The notes beneath the pieces were generated by a model. It was not told the DNA's origin, made no database searches, and worked only from the letters and a program-made list of their open reading frames with translations. 64,000 nucleotides of DNA from Xanthomonas sp. DAR 35659 (lineage in GTDB: Bacteria; Pseudomonadota; Gammaproteobacteria; Xanthomonadales; Xanthomonadaceae). The number at the start of each line of letters is the position of its first letter. The stretch's first letter is position 1. Where the stretch lies: the NCBI RefSeq assembly GCF_041242975.1, contig NZ_CP162488.1, forward strand, positions 4,268,001 to 4,332,000, in the 5' to 3' direction. Positions 29,082 to 37,580 of this stretch are shown here, piece after piece. The position numbers and the translations under genes are program-made.

Positions 29082-29633
29082 ATGACCCGTCCCGATTCCC
29101 CGCCCCGCGTCGTCTACGAAGGCAAGTACCAGCGCATGGTGGTGCGCGGCACCTGGGAATACTCCGAACGCGTGCACGCCGGCGGCCTGGCCGCGATCAT
29201 CGTCGCGGTGACCCCGGACGACGACGTGCTGTTCGTCGAGCAGTTCCGCGTGCCGCTGCAGGCGCGCACCATCGAGATGCCGGCCGGTCTGGTCGGCGAC
29301 ATCGACGCCGGCGAGTCGATCGAGGTCTCGGCGATCCGCGAACTGGAAGAAGAAACCGGCTGGACCGCCGACCACGCCGAGGTGCTGCTGATCGGCCCGA
29401 CCTCGTCCGGCGCCAGCAGCGAGAAGATCGCCTTCGTCCGCGCCAGCGGCCTGCGCAAGGTCGGCAGCGGCGGCGGCGACGCCAGCGAGGACATCACCGT
29501 GCACGCGGTGCCGCGTACGCGCGCGGCGGCCTGGCTGGTGCAGAAGATGGGCGAAGGCTACGAACTGGACGCCAAGCTGTGGGCCGGGCTGTGGATGATC
29601 GAGCACCAGTTGGACGGCACCCCGCGTGGCTGA
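29082..29633 (+). CDS. NUDIX hydrolase
   Basis: A 183-residue ADP-ribose-pyrophosphatase-like NUDIX enzyme. The Nudix box is visible across residues about 73-95: GLVGDIDAGESIEVSAIREL with the glutamates of REL-EEETGW continuing it. VFVEQFRVPLQARTIEMPAG precedes it, as in ADP-ribose pyrophosphatases. The substrate cannot be assigned firmly. It overlaps the next gene by 8 bp (29626-29633), which indicates coupled translation. Confidence 0.9.
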   Translation: MTRPDSPPRVVYEGKYQRMVVRGTWEYSERVHAGGLAAIIVAVTPDDDVLFVEQFRVPLQARTIEMPAGLVGDIDAGESIEVSAIRELEEETGWTADHAEVLLIGPTSSGASSEKIAFVRASGLRKVGSGGGDASEDITVHAVPRTRAAAWLVQKMGEGYELDAKLWAGLWMIEHQLDGTPRG

Positions 29634-30420
29634 CCCGGCCACGCCCGGCGGATCCGTGTTGCTCGGCCCGGCCGATCCGCCGCCGTATCGCGTCTACCAG
29701 CCGCAGGGACGGTCGCCGTACCTGCTGATCGCCGACCATGCCGGGCAACGGGTTCCGCAGACGCTGGCCGACCTCGGCCTGCCGCAGCACGAACTGGACC
29801 GGCACATCGGCTGGGACATCGGCATCGACGGCGTCACCCGCGCACTGGCGTTGGCGCTGGACGCCTGCGCGATCGTGCAGACCTATTCGCGGCTGGTGAT
29901 CGACTGCAACCGGTCGCTGACCGCGCCGGGCTCAATCGTCGACACCAGCGACGGCACCGTGGTGCCGGGCAACCAGGGCCTGGACGCCGCGGCGCGCACC
30001 GCTCGCGCCAGCGAGATCTTCGCGCCCTACCACGCGCGCATCGGCGCCGAACTGGACCGGCGCCGCGATGCCGGCATCGCCACCATCCTCATCGCCATGC
30101 ACAGCTTCACCCCGGTGATGGGCGGCATCGCCCGGCCCTGGCATGCCGGCGTGCTGTACCAGCGCGACGCGCGCTTCGCGCAGGCGCTGCTGGCGGAACT
30201 GCGCGCCGAGCCAGGCATGGTGGTGGGCGACAACCAGCCATACGCGGTCAGCGACGCCACCGACTACGCGATCCCGGTGCATGCCGAGGCGCGCGGCCTG
30301 GCGCACGTGGAGCTGGAGATCCGCCAGGACCTGATCGCCGACGCCGCTGGGCAGGACGAATGGGCGCGGCGCCTGCTCAGCATGCTGAATCGGCTGCAGG
30401 CCGCCTTCACATCGAGCTGA
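29626..30420 (+). CDS. N-formylglutamate amidohydrolase family protein
   Basis: A 264-residue zinc hydrolase-like protein of the FGase family, beginning at a GTG that lies within the NUDIX gene. Family segments: YLLIADHAGQRVPQTLADLG, DRHIGWDIGIDGVTRALA, YSRLVIDCNR, and ILIAMHSFTPVMGGIARPWH with the metal-binding histidine. The canonical substrate is N-formylglutamate from histidine breakdown, but no hut genes are here, so the real substrate may differ. Confidence 0.88.
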   Translation: MADPATPGGSVLLGPADPPPYRVYQPQGRSPYLLIADHAGQRVPQTLADLGLPQHELDRHIGWDIGIDGVTRALALALDACAIVQTYSRLVIDCNRSLTAPGSIVDTSDGTVVPGNQGLDAAARTARASEIFAPYHARIGAELDRRRDAGIATILIAMHSFTPVMGGIARPWHAGVLYQRDARFAQALLAELRAEPGMVVGDNQPYAVSDATDYAIPVHAEARGLAHVELEIRQDLIADAAGQDEWARRLLSMLNRLQAAFTSS

Positions 30421-30495
30421 GTGCGCGCTGCGCACTCTCAGGGCGACGCCGTCCGCCCGGAGGGCCTTCGCTGCACGCACCGGATCCCGCCCCCC

Positions 30496-31383
30496 ATGCT
30501 CATCCGTCTCGGCTACGAGATCCGCTACCGCTTCCCGCAGCCGACCCCGCTGCTGGCCATGCTCGACATCCACGACATCCGCCGCACCGACATCGTCGTG
30601 GCCACCGCGCTGCAGACCGAGCCGGCGATCGCGCTGCGCGGCTACCGCGACCAGTTCGGCAACAGCTGCACGCGCATGCTGGCCCCGGCCGGCATGCTGA
30701 CCCTGCGCGCCGACGCGGTGGTGCGCGACAGCGGCCTGCCCGACCAGTACCGCTACGACGCGTCGCAGACGCCGGTGGAGCAGTTGCCCGACGACACCCT
30801 GGTGTACCTGCTCGGCAGCCGCTACTGCGAAACCGACCTGCTCAGCGGGATGGCCTGGGACCTGTTCGGCAACGCGCCGAGCGGCTGGGCGCGGGTCCAG
30901 GCGATCTGCGACTACGTGCATGCGCAGATCGAATTCGGCTACGCCCACGCGCGACCGACCAAGAGCGCCGCGCAGGCGCTGCAGGAAGGCCGCGGCGTGT
31001 GCCGCGATTTCGCCCATGCGGCGATCGCGCTGTGCCGCTGCATGAACATTCCGGCGCGCTACTGCACCGGCTACCTGGGCGACATCGGCGTGCCGGCCTC
31101 GCCGGCGCCGATGGACTTCTCCGGCTGGTTCGAGGCGTTCCTGGACGGACACTGGTACACCTTCGACGCGCGCCACAATCTGCCGCGCATCGGTCGGGTG
31201 CTGATCGCGCGCGGCCGCGACGCGGCCGACGTGGCGATCAGCAACACCTTCGGCGCCAACACGCTGGAATCGTTCGTGGTGTGGACCGAGGAAACCGACC
31301 AGGCGCAGTTGGGTCCGCGCCCCGTCCCCGACGGCAGCGCCGACGCCCAGGCGCCGCGCGCCGAAGCGATCTCCCTCTCCTAG
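30496..31383 (+). CDS. Transglutaminase-like domain protein
   Basis: A 295-residue protein. Residues 1-125 are a bacterial transglutaminase-like N-terminal beta domain (YEIRYRFPQPTPLLAMLD). The papain-like core has the nucleophile Cys169 in GRGVCRDFAHAAIALCR and the aspartate Asp224 in WYTFDARHN. At the place where the catalytic histidine usually stands (before WxEx), the sequence is DFSGWFEAFL, with Ser-Gly instead. If the alignment is right, the triad is incomplete, although nearby His219 or His227 might serve. Activity is therefore uncertain. It follows the amidohydrolase by 75 bp on the same strand. Confidence 0.82.
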   Translation: MLIRLGYEIRYRFPQPTPLLAMLDIHDIRRTDIVVATALQTEPAIALRGYRDQFGNSCTRMLAPAGMLTLRADAVVRDSGLPDQYRYDASQTPVEQLPDDTLVYLLGSRYCETDLLSGMAWDLFGNAPSGWARVQAICDYVHAQIEFGYAHARPTKSAAQALQEGRGVCRDFAHAAIALCRCMNIPARYCTGYLGDIGVPASPAPMDFSGWFEAFLDGHWYTFDARHNLPRIGRVLIARGRDAADVAISNTFGANTLESFVVWTEETDQAQLGPRPVPDGSADAQAPRAEAISLS

Positions 31384-31443
31384 CGCGCCACGCGCGGGCG
31401 ATGGCGGCGCGTGCCGCCGTGGACGGCGGCACGCGGCTGTGGG

Positions 31444-32385
31444 TCAGGCGAACGCGTCGGTGGCGCGCACCAGGGCATCGACGTTCTCCGCCTCGAACGC
31501 GGAGTGGCCAGCGCTGGGCGTGATCGTCAACGTCGCCTTCGGCCAGGCCTTGTGCAGTTCCCACGCGCTCTGCACCGGGCACACCACGTCGTAGCGGCCC
31601 TGCACGATCACGCCGGGGATGTCGGCGATCTTCGGCGCATCGCGCAACAACTGATCCTCGACCTCGAAGAAGCCGCCATTGACGAAGTAGTGGTTCTCGA
31701 TGCGCGCGAAGGCGAGCGCGAACTGCGCGTCCTCGTGACCGTCGACGAAGTCCGTATCCACGTGCAGGAAGCTGGTGGCGCCTTCCCACACGCTCCAGGC
31801 GCGCGCCGCGGCCAGACGCACGGCCGCGTCGTCGCCGGTGAGACGGCGGTGGAACGCGGAGATCAGGTCGGCGCGCTCCACCGGCGGAATCGCGGCCACG
31901 TAGTGCTCCCAGGCGTCGGGGAACAGCCGGCTGGCGCCTTCCTGATAGAACCACTCCAGTTCCCAGCGCCGCAGCATGAAGATGCCGCGCAGCACCAGTT
32001 CGGTGACCCGCTGCGGATGGGTCTGCGCATAGGCTAGCGCCAACGTCGAGCCCCAACTGCCGCCGAACACCTGCCAGCGCGCGATGCCCAGCGCCTCGCG
32101 CAGCTTCTCGATATCGGCCACCAGGTCCCAGGTGGTGTTGTCCACCAGGTCGGCGTGCGGCGTGGAGCGGCCGGAGCCGCGCTGGTCGAACAGCACGATG
32201 CGGTACTTGGCCGGATCGTGGAAGCGACGCATCTTGGCGTTGCAGCCGCCACCCGGGCCGCCGTGCAGCAGCACCACCGGCTTGCCTTGCGGATTGCCGC
32301 ACTGTTCGTAGTACAGCGTGTGGCGCCCGTCCACCGGCAGCATGCCGCTGTCGAACGGTTCGATCTCGGGATATAGCGTGCGCAT
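31444..32385 (-). CDS. pip: Proline iminopeptidase
   Basis: A 313-residue alpha/beta hydrolase of peptidase family S33 that removes N-terminal proline from peptides. The oxyanion-hole loop is HGGPGGGCN (residues 41-49), the nucleophile Ser110 is in FGGSWGSTLALAYAQ, and DQRGSGRSTPHA is the family signature between them. VQGRYDVVCP has the aspartate and SAGHSAFE the histidine. Xanthomonas Pip has long been characterised. The gene stands alone on its strand, with the effector region behind it. Confidence 0.94.
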   Translation of the reverse strand: MRTLYPEIEPFDSGMLPVDGRHTLYYEQCGNPQGKPVVLLHGGPGGGCNAKMRRFHDPAKYRIVLFDQRGSGRSTPHADLVDNTTWDLVADIEKLREALGIARWQVFGGSWGSTLALAYAQTHPQRVTELVLRGIFMLRRWELEWFYQEGASRLFPDAWEHYVAAIPPVERADLISAFHRRLTGDDAAVRLAAARAWSVWEGATSFLHVDTDFVDGHEDAQFALAFARIENHYFVNGGFFEVEDQLLRDAPKIADIPGVIVQGRYDVVCPVQSAWELHKAWPKATLTITPSAGHSAFEAENVDALVRATDAFA

Positions 32386-32505
32386 GGCCGCTCCTGCGGA
32401 AAATCCCGATTCTACCCATGCGCGCCACAGACAGTGGCGGTGCCCAGCGCCGCCCAGCCGCGAACTGGCCTGGCGCCAGCGCGGAGCGGCCGACCGGGGG
32501 CCGGA

Positions 32506-34800
32506 CTAACCGAGCGCCGGCGCGCCTCTGCCTTGAGTCTCCTGCAGCCGCTGCGCGTCCATCGCCAGGCGCTGCTCCCGCTGCTGGTTGAACGCCTGCG
32601 CCTGCTGCACCGTCTCCTGCATCGGCGCGCCGGCTTGCGACACATCGGTCGCGGCGCGAAACCCCGGCGTGGTACCGGACACCCACAGCTTGTCGCCGGC
32701 CATCTGTACCCGGTCGATCTTGTCCGCATCGGCGATGCCGGCCTGCTTGGCGCCGAGCATCGCCTGCGCGACGTGCGCATCGTCGATATGCGCCGGCACG
32801 TCCTTGCGGATGCGCGCGAACATCGCCTGATCGGAGGCCGACAGCGCGGCGATGCCGTGGGCCTGATCGCCAGTGCGCGCCGCCTGCGGCGAGGATTGGG
32901 TGGACGCTGGCGTGTGCACGTGGCCGGCATTGGCATGCGGCGCGCGGTGGACGTCGGACGCCGGCGCTTGCCGATGTGGCGTGGCAGGCGCGGGCGCCTG
33001 GGCCGGCGTGTCGTGCCGGAACCACTGGCCAGGATGGGTCAACGTATCGTAGGCCTGCCCCGCCGCGTGTTTGGCCGCGTCGACGCCCTGTGTGACGGTT
33101 TGCTTCGAAGTTTCGAACAGTTGCGTGCCGGCGCGCGCGGCGCCGTCGGCCGCTTGCGAAACCGCATGCCTGGAGGCGTCGTAGGTCTGCGTGGCCACAC
33201 GTTCGGCCCGCTCCACGCCATCGGCGACCGCGTGCTTGGTCGCGTCGTAGGTCTTGGCGGCGGCACGCTCGGCGTGCTGCACGCCTTCGGCGACGGCATG
33301 CTTGGTCGCGTCGTAGGCCGCGCTGGCCGCGCGCTCGGCCCGGTCCATGCCGTCAGCGACCGCATGCTTGGTCGCATCGTAGGTCTGCGCCACCGCGCGT
33401 TCGGCCCGATCGACCCCATCCACGATCGCATGCTTGCCGTCCTGGTACGTCTGCGCGGCGGTTTGCGCCACGACCCGCGCGCCGTCGTAGGTATCGACGA
33501 TGTGGTTGACGACGTTGGCCGCGCCCGCCTGGACGCGAGGATCATGGATACGCTCCACCACGGCATCGGCGGCCGCATGCACGCCCCGCTCCACGACGCC
33601 CTTGGCCGCTTCGAAGCCATCGCCGACGATGCGGCCTGCGGCGTCGACGCCCTGCCCGTGCAGATGCATCGCGTCACCCACGAGGCCGCCCAGCGGCGCG
33701 GCCGCCGGGAAGACCGGAGCCCCCAAGACACCAGCCGCGCGCGCCGACGCCGCCACGCGTTCGTCCAGGCCCTGCGCGGTACGCCCGGCCGCACGGGCGA
33801 CATCGGCGCCCTGTTGCAGGTGGTCCTGGGCACCGAGCACAGGCCCATTGCGCTCGATGGAGTTGCGGATGGCGGGGTCGGCATTCAGTGCCAGATATTC
33901 GTTCAATTGCCGCTGGAGATTGGGCGACAGGTCGCCCCGGCCGCCGTTGCCGCGCATCTGCCGCAGCGACTCGGAAAGCTCGGCGCGCGCGCGGAACACG
34001 TCGTTGCCGAACTGGTCGATGGCACCCTTGTGCTCGGCGTAGCGTTGCGAGGCTTCCTGGAAGCGATGCGGCTCCAGGATGTTGTCCGGACTCTTGCTGT
34101 GGAAGTGCTGCTGGCCACCGTGATCGCCCAGCCGCATCGCGATCAGCGCGTTGGGCGGCGCCGACCCGGCCGGCGCATCCACATAGCGGCCGGCCCTCAG
34201 GCTCTGGATATCCTCCTCGCTGGCCAGCGACACCACCTCGCCGACGTGCGGACTGGCCGCGCTCACCACGTCGCCGGCCATGCGGTAATTGGTCATCTGA
34301 AAGCCCGGCTGCGGCGGGCCATCGATCATTTCTGCCGCGCCGAAGCCGTTGTAGGTGGCACCGCGCAAGCCGTACTTGGCGGCCTCGATTTCCGCCACTG
34401 CGCCGCCCAGCGAGTGGCCGGCGACATATATTTGGCTATGGGGGATTCCAAGTGCCTCCGCCTTGGCGATCATCTGGGCGGTAAACGCATCGGCTGCGGA
34501 TTTTTGCGCATTGACAGTGTCCCGCACCATCTTGGCATCGACGGCGATATCCTGCAGCGTCGTGAGCGCGTGATCGGCTTTTTCTGCACTGGTTTCGCCG
34601 GAGAACAGACCAGGATCGGTTCCGCGATAGGCGATAATAATATCGTTTGTTTGCCTATCTCGATACGCCGTGGCATGGAGTCCAGTCGTCGGATCGCTCA
34701 CATAGCCGAATACCTCACATTTTTTTCCATCGAGCTCGACGATCTTCTGCGTATCAACGTCACTCCGAGGACGGTTGACATATGAATCATTTAGCCGCAT
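32506..34800 (-). CDS. Predicted type IV secretion effector: lipase-3 head with XVIPCD-like tail
   Basis: A 764-residue protein in three parts. Residues about 20-240 form a lipase class 3 domain: IIIAYRGTDP, then YVAGHSLGGAVAEIEA with the nucleophile Ser130, then YRMAGDVVSAASPH (candidate Asp177) and a His-rich QQHFHS (candidate His232 or 234). Residues about 450-585 hold five to six 22-residue repeats of the type TYDATKHAVADG-RAERA, likely helical. Residues about 650-745 resemble the XVIPCD tail that docks on VirD4: FARIRKDVPAHIDDAHVAQA, IDRVQMAGDKLWVSG, then a glutamine-rich end. Such effectors are injected into rival bacteria. An immunity-like lipoprotein gene is 24 bp upstream. No secretion genes are in the window. 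Confidence 0.82.
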   Translation of the reverse strand: MRLNDSYVNRPRSDVDTQKIVELDGKKCEVFGYVSDPTTGLHATAYRDRQTNDIIIAYRGTDPGLFSGETSAEKADHALTTLQDIAVDAKMVRDTVNAQKSAADAFTAQMIAKAEALGIPHSQIYVAGHSLGGAVAEIEAAKYGLRGATYNGFGAAEMIDGPPQPGFQMTNYRMAGDVVSAASPHVGEVVSLASEEDIQSLRAGRYVDAPAGSAPPNALIAMRLGDHGGQQHFHSKSPDNILEPHRFQEASQRYAEHKGAIDQFGNDVFRARAELSESLRQMRGNGGRGDLSPNLQRQLNEYLALNADPAIRNSIERNGPVLGAQDHLQQGADVARAAGRTAQGLDERVAASARAAGVLGAPVFPAAAPLGGLVGDAMHLHGQGVDAAGRIVGDGFEAAKGVVERGVHAAADAVVERIHDPRVQAGAANVVNHIVDTYDGARVVAQTAAQTYQDGKHAIVDGVDRAERAVAQTYDATKHAVADGMDRAERAASAAYDATKHAVAEGVQHAERAAAKTYDATKHAVADGVERAERVATQTYDASRHAVSQAADGAARAGTQLFETSKQTVTQGVDAAKHAAGQAYDTLTHPGQWFRHDTPAQAPAPATPHRQAPASDVHRAPHANAGHVHTPASTQSSPQAARTGDQAHGIAALSASDQAMFARIRKDVPAHIDDAHVAQAMLGAKQAGIADADKIDRVQMAGDKLWVSGTTPGFRAATDVSQAGAPMQETVQQAQAFNQQREQRLAMDAQRLQETQGRGAPALG
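32960..33455 (-). repeat. In-frame 66-bp repeats encoding 22-residue units
   Basis: Within the effector gene, a unit of 66 bp recurs about five times, encoding variants of TYDATKHAVADGVERAERVA. The middle copies are almost identical (YDATKHAVA three times); the outer ones are degenerate, as in TYQDGKHAIVDG and LFETSKQTVTQG. It looks like expansion by unequal recombination. Boundaries are approximate. Confidence 0.8.
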
Positions 34801-34824
34801 CGGCGAGCACTTGATTAATCATCC

Positions 34825-35433
34825 TCATGGCTTGACTTCCTTGACAGCGATGATGGCAGAGAAATAGGCATCCGGATGCTGGAGCACCTCAGGATCGGCG
34901 GGATCCAAATCCAGCGTGCCATATTGGAATAAAGATTGATCTCCATATGCACTTTTCTTTAAATACCTTTCTGTATCTCCATCACGCAGAAGTGAATCAA
35001 GCATGTCCCCCCAATTGAATCGCACCCCCTTGGCAACCGCGGCGACGCCTACGCTCGTGACATCCCAGTGGCATACGCCAAGCTTGAAGTAGTCCTCATC
35101 CTGCAGGGCATCACGATAGAAGTACCCCTTCCATGTATGCTCATCCACGCGAGCCATGGAAACATCCAGCCCAGCATCTGGCAGATGCTGTGTACCAAGG
35201 AGCCGGATCATCGGCACGCACTCTTTATTGACAACTTCGTAGCTGATGTACGCCTTAATAGAATCCCAAGGCCCTGGCGCATGAGACGTAGCGATGACCT
35301 CATAACGCTTGACCGGGTGTGGATTCAAATGACCGGTTGCGTCATCGTTTCCAATATCGATGCCTTTCGAACAACCGGCGGTGGTCGCGGCCAGAGGCAT
35401 GATGGCGGCAGCGGCCAGGTGGTGCAGTTTCAT
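34825..35433 (-). CDS. Immunity-like lipoprotein of the type IV effector
   Basis: A 202-residue lipoprotein when started at MKLHHLAAAAIMPLAATTAGC, with lipobox TAGC and a GAGGA ribosome site. The mature domain includes HPVKRYEVIATSHAPGPWDS, HTWKGYFYRDALQDEDYFKL, KSAYGDQSLFQYG and ends with SAIIAVKEVKP. It lies 24 bp before the lipase effector on the same strand, the arrangement known for periplasmic immunity proteins (X-Tfi) that protect against a toxin acting from outside. The frame stays open to an ATG at 35679 with an excellent GGAGAGG site, which would add 82 residues in front of the signal peptide; see the separate entry. No enzymatic motif is seen. Confidence 0.7.
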   Translation of the reverse strand: MKLHHLAAAAIMPLAATTAGCSKGIDIGNDDATGHLNPHPVKRYEVIATSHAPGPWDSIKAYISYEVVNKECVPMIRLLGTQHLPDAGLDVSMARVDEHTWKGYFYRDALQDEDYFKLGVCHWDVTSVGVAAVAKGVRFNWGDMLDSLLRDGDTERYLKKSAYGDQSLFQYGTLDLDPADPEVLQHPDAYFSAIIAVKEVKP

Positions 35434-35679
35434 CGGATCGTCCTCGGGGGGATGGGCCGCGGGTACCGCGACCGTGGGGGCTGGAGGTAGTGGCAGTGTC
35501 GGCTTGCGCCGGGGCTTTACCGACAATCCGCCATGCGGCAGAGCACCGAGCCTGGCGTGGACGTCCGCGTTGATGCTGCCCATGTCACGCAGGAGTTGCG
35601 CGTCGTGAAGTGGATCGTGCATCGCGCGCGCTCGCGGACGATAGGGATTGTCGGGGTACTCGTTCTTTTCATGGCTCAT
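35434..35679 (-). other. Open leader in frame with the immunity-like lipoprotein
   Basis: An in-frame stretch of 82 codons starts at ATG 35679 with a strong AGGAGAGG sequence before it and runs without a stop into the lipoprotein. Its translation is ordered, not shadow-like: MSHEKNEYPDNPYRPRARAM, then HDPLHDAQLLRDMGSINADV, then a Pro-rich end. If used, it would bury the lipoprotein signal at residue 83 and block export. It may be a separately translated leader, an alternative cytosolic form, or the remains of a neighbouring gene fused in frame. Confidence 0.45.
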
Positions 35680-35725
35680 CGCGCGTCACCTCTCCTTTTT
35701 CCCATTCTTCCAAGTTGCGCTTTAG

Positions 35726-35754
35726 ATATTACTAACACGGAATCACACCATCAG
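35726..35754 (-). promoter_or_regulatory. Candidate promoter of the immunity/effector unit
   Basis: On the minus strand, TAATAT (35726-35731) stands 17 bp after CTGATG (35749-35754), about 47 bp before the ATG at 35679, in the A+T-richer gap between the two immunity-like copies. The -10 is good, the -35 weak. Confidence 0.3.
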
Positions 35755-35883
35755 TGTCGGCGGTGCAGTTGCGCCGACATAGCCACCGATGACAGCCGCG
35801 ACCGGGTCGATCTGCGGAATAAACTCAGCTGCGGCGCACCTGCCGGCTCACTACAGACGATTTTATGCAAGCTCATGACCAGA

Positions 35884-36412
35884 TCAGCGAGGTTTAGAGA
35901 ATAGACTTGAAAGCACACTTTCCTTGATAGAGATGGTGACGGGAAAGAAGTCGCCTGGTTCACGCTTGTATTCCGGCCGAAGATGGGAGCAGTCAGGCGC
36001 ACCATAGGGAGCAAAAGACCTGTCCCCATACGCGCTCTTCTTGAAATAGCTCGTTTGTGTGCCGTCACGAAGAAGCTCTTCAAAAGAACCACTCCAAGCG
36101 AAACGTACACTTTGGAACATCGCGCTGGCACTAACGCTGGTGACATCCCACTGACACATGCCAAGTTTGAAGTAGTTCTCGTCTCGCAAGGCATCACGAT
36201 AGAAATAGCCCTTCCAAGTGTGATCGTCCACTTGCACCATGGGCACATTGAGCCCGGTATTCGGCACATGTTGCGTGCCAAGGAATGGGATCATCGGCAC
36301 GCATTTCGTATTGACGACGTCATAGCCGATGTAGGCGCCTTCGAACGAATCCCATGGCCCCGGCGCATGCGACGTGGCGATGACCTCGTAGCGCTTGACC
36401 GGGTGCCGATTA
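35884..36412 (-). pseudogene. Truncated second copy of the immunity-like lipoprotein
   Basis: From about 36408 down to the stop at 35884, the minus strand encodes a paralogue of the adjacent immunity lipoprotein: HPVKRYEVIATSHAPGPWDS is identical in both, followed by HTWKGYFYRDALRDENYFKL and KSAYGDRSFAPYGAP. The homology begins abruptly a few codons from the end of prmC; signal peptide, lipobox and start codon are missing, and the only in-frame start is a GTG at 36300 that would skip the first conserved strands. The C-terminal tail also differs (SVLSSLFSKPR). It looks like a 5'-truncated duplicate, though a shortened protein from GTG 36300 (138 residues) cannot be excluded. Confidence 0.7.
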
Positions 36413-36430
36413 CGCCAGGCGGCGCCCGGT

Positions 36431-37264
36431 TCAGGCGAGCGGCCAGCGCCCCAACGTGACCCGATCGCGCGCTTCCAGGTCCTGGTGGGTGGTCACGTCG
36501 GTGAAGCCCGCCGCCGCCAGCACGGCGCGCACCGCGTCGCCCTGGTCCCAGCCGTGCTCCAGCAGCAGCCAGCCGCCCGGCAACAGGTGGGCCGGCGCGG
36601 CGGCGGCGATCTGGCGGATGTCGTCCAGGCCGTCGGCGCCGGAGGCCAGGGCACTGGCCGGTTCGTAGCGCAGGTCGCCCTGCGCCAGGTGCGGGTCGTC
36701 GGCGGCGATGTAGGGCGGGTTGCTCGCGATCAGGTCGAAGCGCTGCCCGGCCAGGGGCGCCAGCCAGGCGCCATGGGCGAAGGCGACGTTGTCCAGGCGG
36801 TGCGCCCGCGCGTTGGCCTGCGCCACCGCCAGCGCCGCCTCGCTCAGGTCGGTCGCCAGCACCTGCGCCCGCGGCCGCTCGCTGGCCAGCGCCAAGGCGA
36901 TCGCGCCGCTGCCGGTGCCCAGGTCGGCGATGCGCCGGCCCGGTGCGGTGTCGACCCGTTCCAGGGCCAGTTCGACCAAGCGCTCGGTCTCCGCACGCGG
37001 GATCAGCGTCGCCGGCCCCACCGCCAGGTCGAGCGTCCAGAAACCGCGGCGGCCGGTCAGGTAGGCCACCGGCTCGCCGTGCACGCGTCGCGCCAGCAGG
37101 TCGGCGAAGCGGTGTGCCACCGGCGCCGGCAACGGGTCGCGGGCATGCGCGAACAGCCAGGCGCGGTCGCGCTGCAAGGCGTGGATCAGCAAGGCTTCGG
37201 CATCGGCGCGCTCGACCTGCTGGCAGGCCGAGCGCAACAGGGATTCGGGGGTGTGCGCATTCAT
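36431..37264 (-). CDS. prmC: Peptide chain release factor N5-glutamine methyltransferase
   Basis: A 277-residue SAM-dependent methyltransferase that methylates the GGQ glutamine of RF1 and RF2. The N-terminal helical domain leads to [18 protein letters not shown], the family signature. SAM binding is at [17 protein letters not shown], and the catalytic NPPY is in [20 protein letters not shown]. The start [13 protein letters not shown] is supported by normal family length. The truncated immunity copy begins directly behind its stop codon, showing where the accessory region joins the core chromosome. Confidence 0.95.
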   Translation of the reverse strand: MNAHTPESLLRSACQQVERADAEALLIHALQRDRAWLFAHARDPLPAPVAHRFADLLARRVHGEPVAYLTGRRGFWTLDLAVGPATLIPRAETERLVELALERVDTAPGRRIADLGTGSGAIALALASERPRAQVLATDLSEAALAVAQANARAHRLDNVAFAHGAWLAPLAGQRFDLIASNPPYIAADDPHLAQGDLRYEPASALASGADGLDDIRQIAAAAPAHLLPGGWLLLEHGWDQGDAVRAVLAAAGFTDVTTHQDLEARDRVTLGRWPLA

Positions 37265-37466
37265 CGGCGTCACGATGACGCAGTGGTCCGGAAAAGCCAA
37301 CGTGGTAGAACGAAGCCGGCATGTCGCGCGGCACCACCGCATTGCCGATGGGCAGGCCCGGCATACCAACCAGACAGCGGGCCGCCTACCCCGCGGACTT
37401 GGCACACGCGGAAGCGCTCCCGCACGGGCTTCCCGCAGCGCAGCAAAGAGCCAGGCTTGAATAACG

Positions 37467-37481
37467 ATAGACGAAATCTAT
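37467..37481 (+). promoter_or_regulatory. OxyR-like binding site upstream of ahpC
   Basis: ATAG (37467-37470), seven bases, CTAT (37478-37481) matches one half of the OxyR consensus ATAG-N7-CTAT. A further weak CTAT follows at 37513-37516. The site lies about 23 bp upstream of the -35 of ahpC, a position suited to activation by the OxyR encoded at 40026. Confidence 0.6.
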
Positions 37482-37503
37482 CTATTCAATTCCATCAATC
37501 GAT

Positions 37504-37532
37504 TTGAGATATCTATCGCCCCCTCCTATGAT
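37504..37532 (+). promoter_or_regulatory. ahpC promoter
   Basis: TTGAGA (37504-37509), a 17-bp spacer and TATGAT (37527-37532) make a good sigma-70 promoter 48 bp before the ahpC ATG. The region is clearly more A+T rich than the genes beside it. Confidence 0.7.
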
Positions 37533-37580
37533 GAGCCTCGTTCCATCCCCCGCCCCCTTTTCCAACCACGAGGAAACTCC

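Noticed and set aside
32434..34785. 783-codon plus-strand frame opposite the effector gene
   Set aside because: It mirrors the 66-bp repeats of the effector as low-complexity sequence and has no family or ribosome site; the minus-strand protein has clear lipase and secretion motifs.
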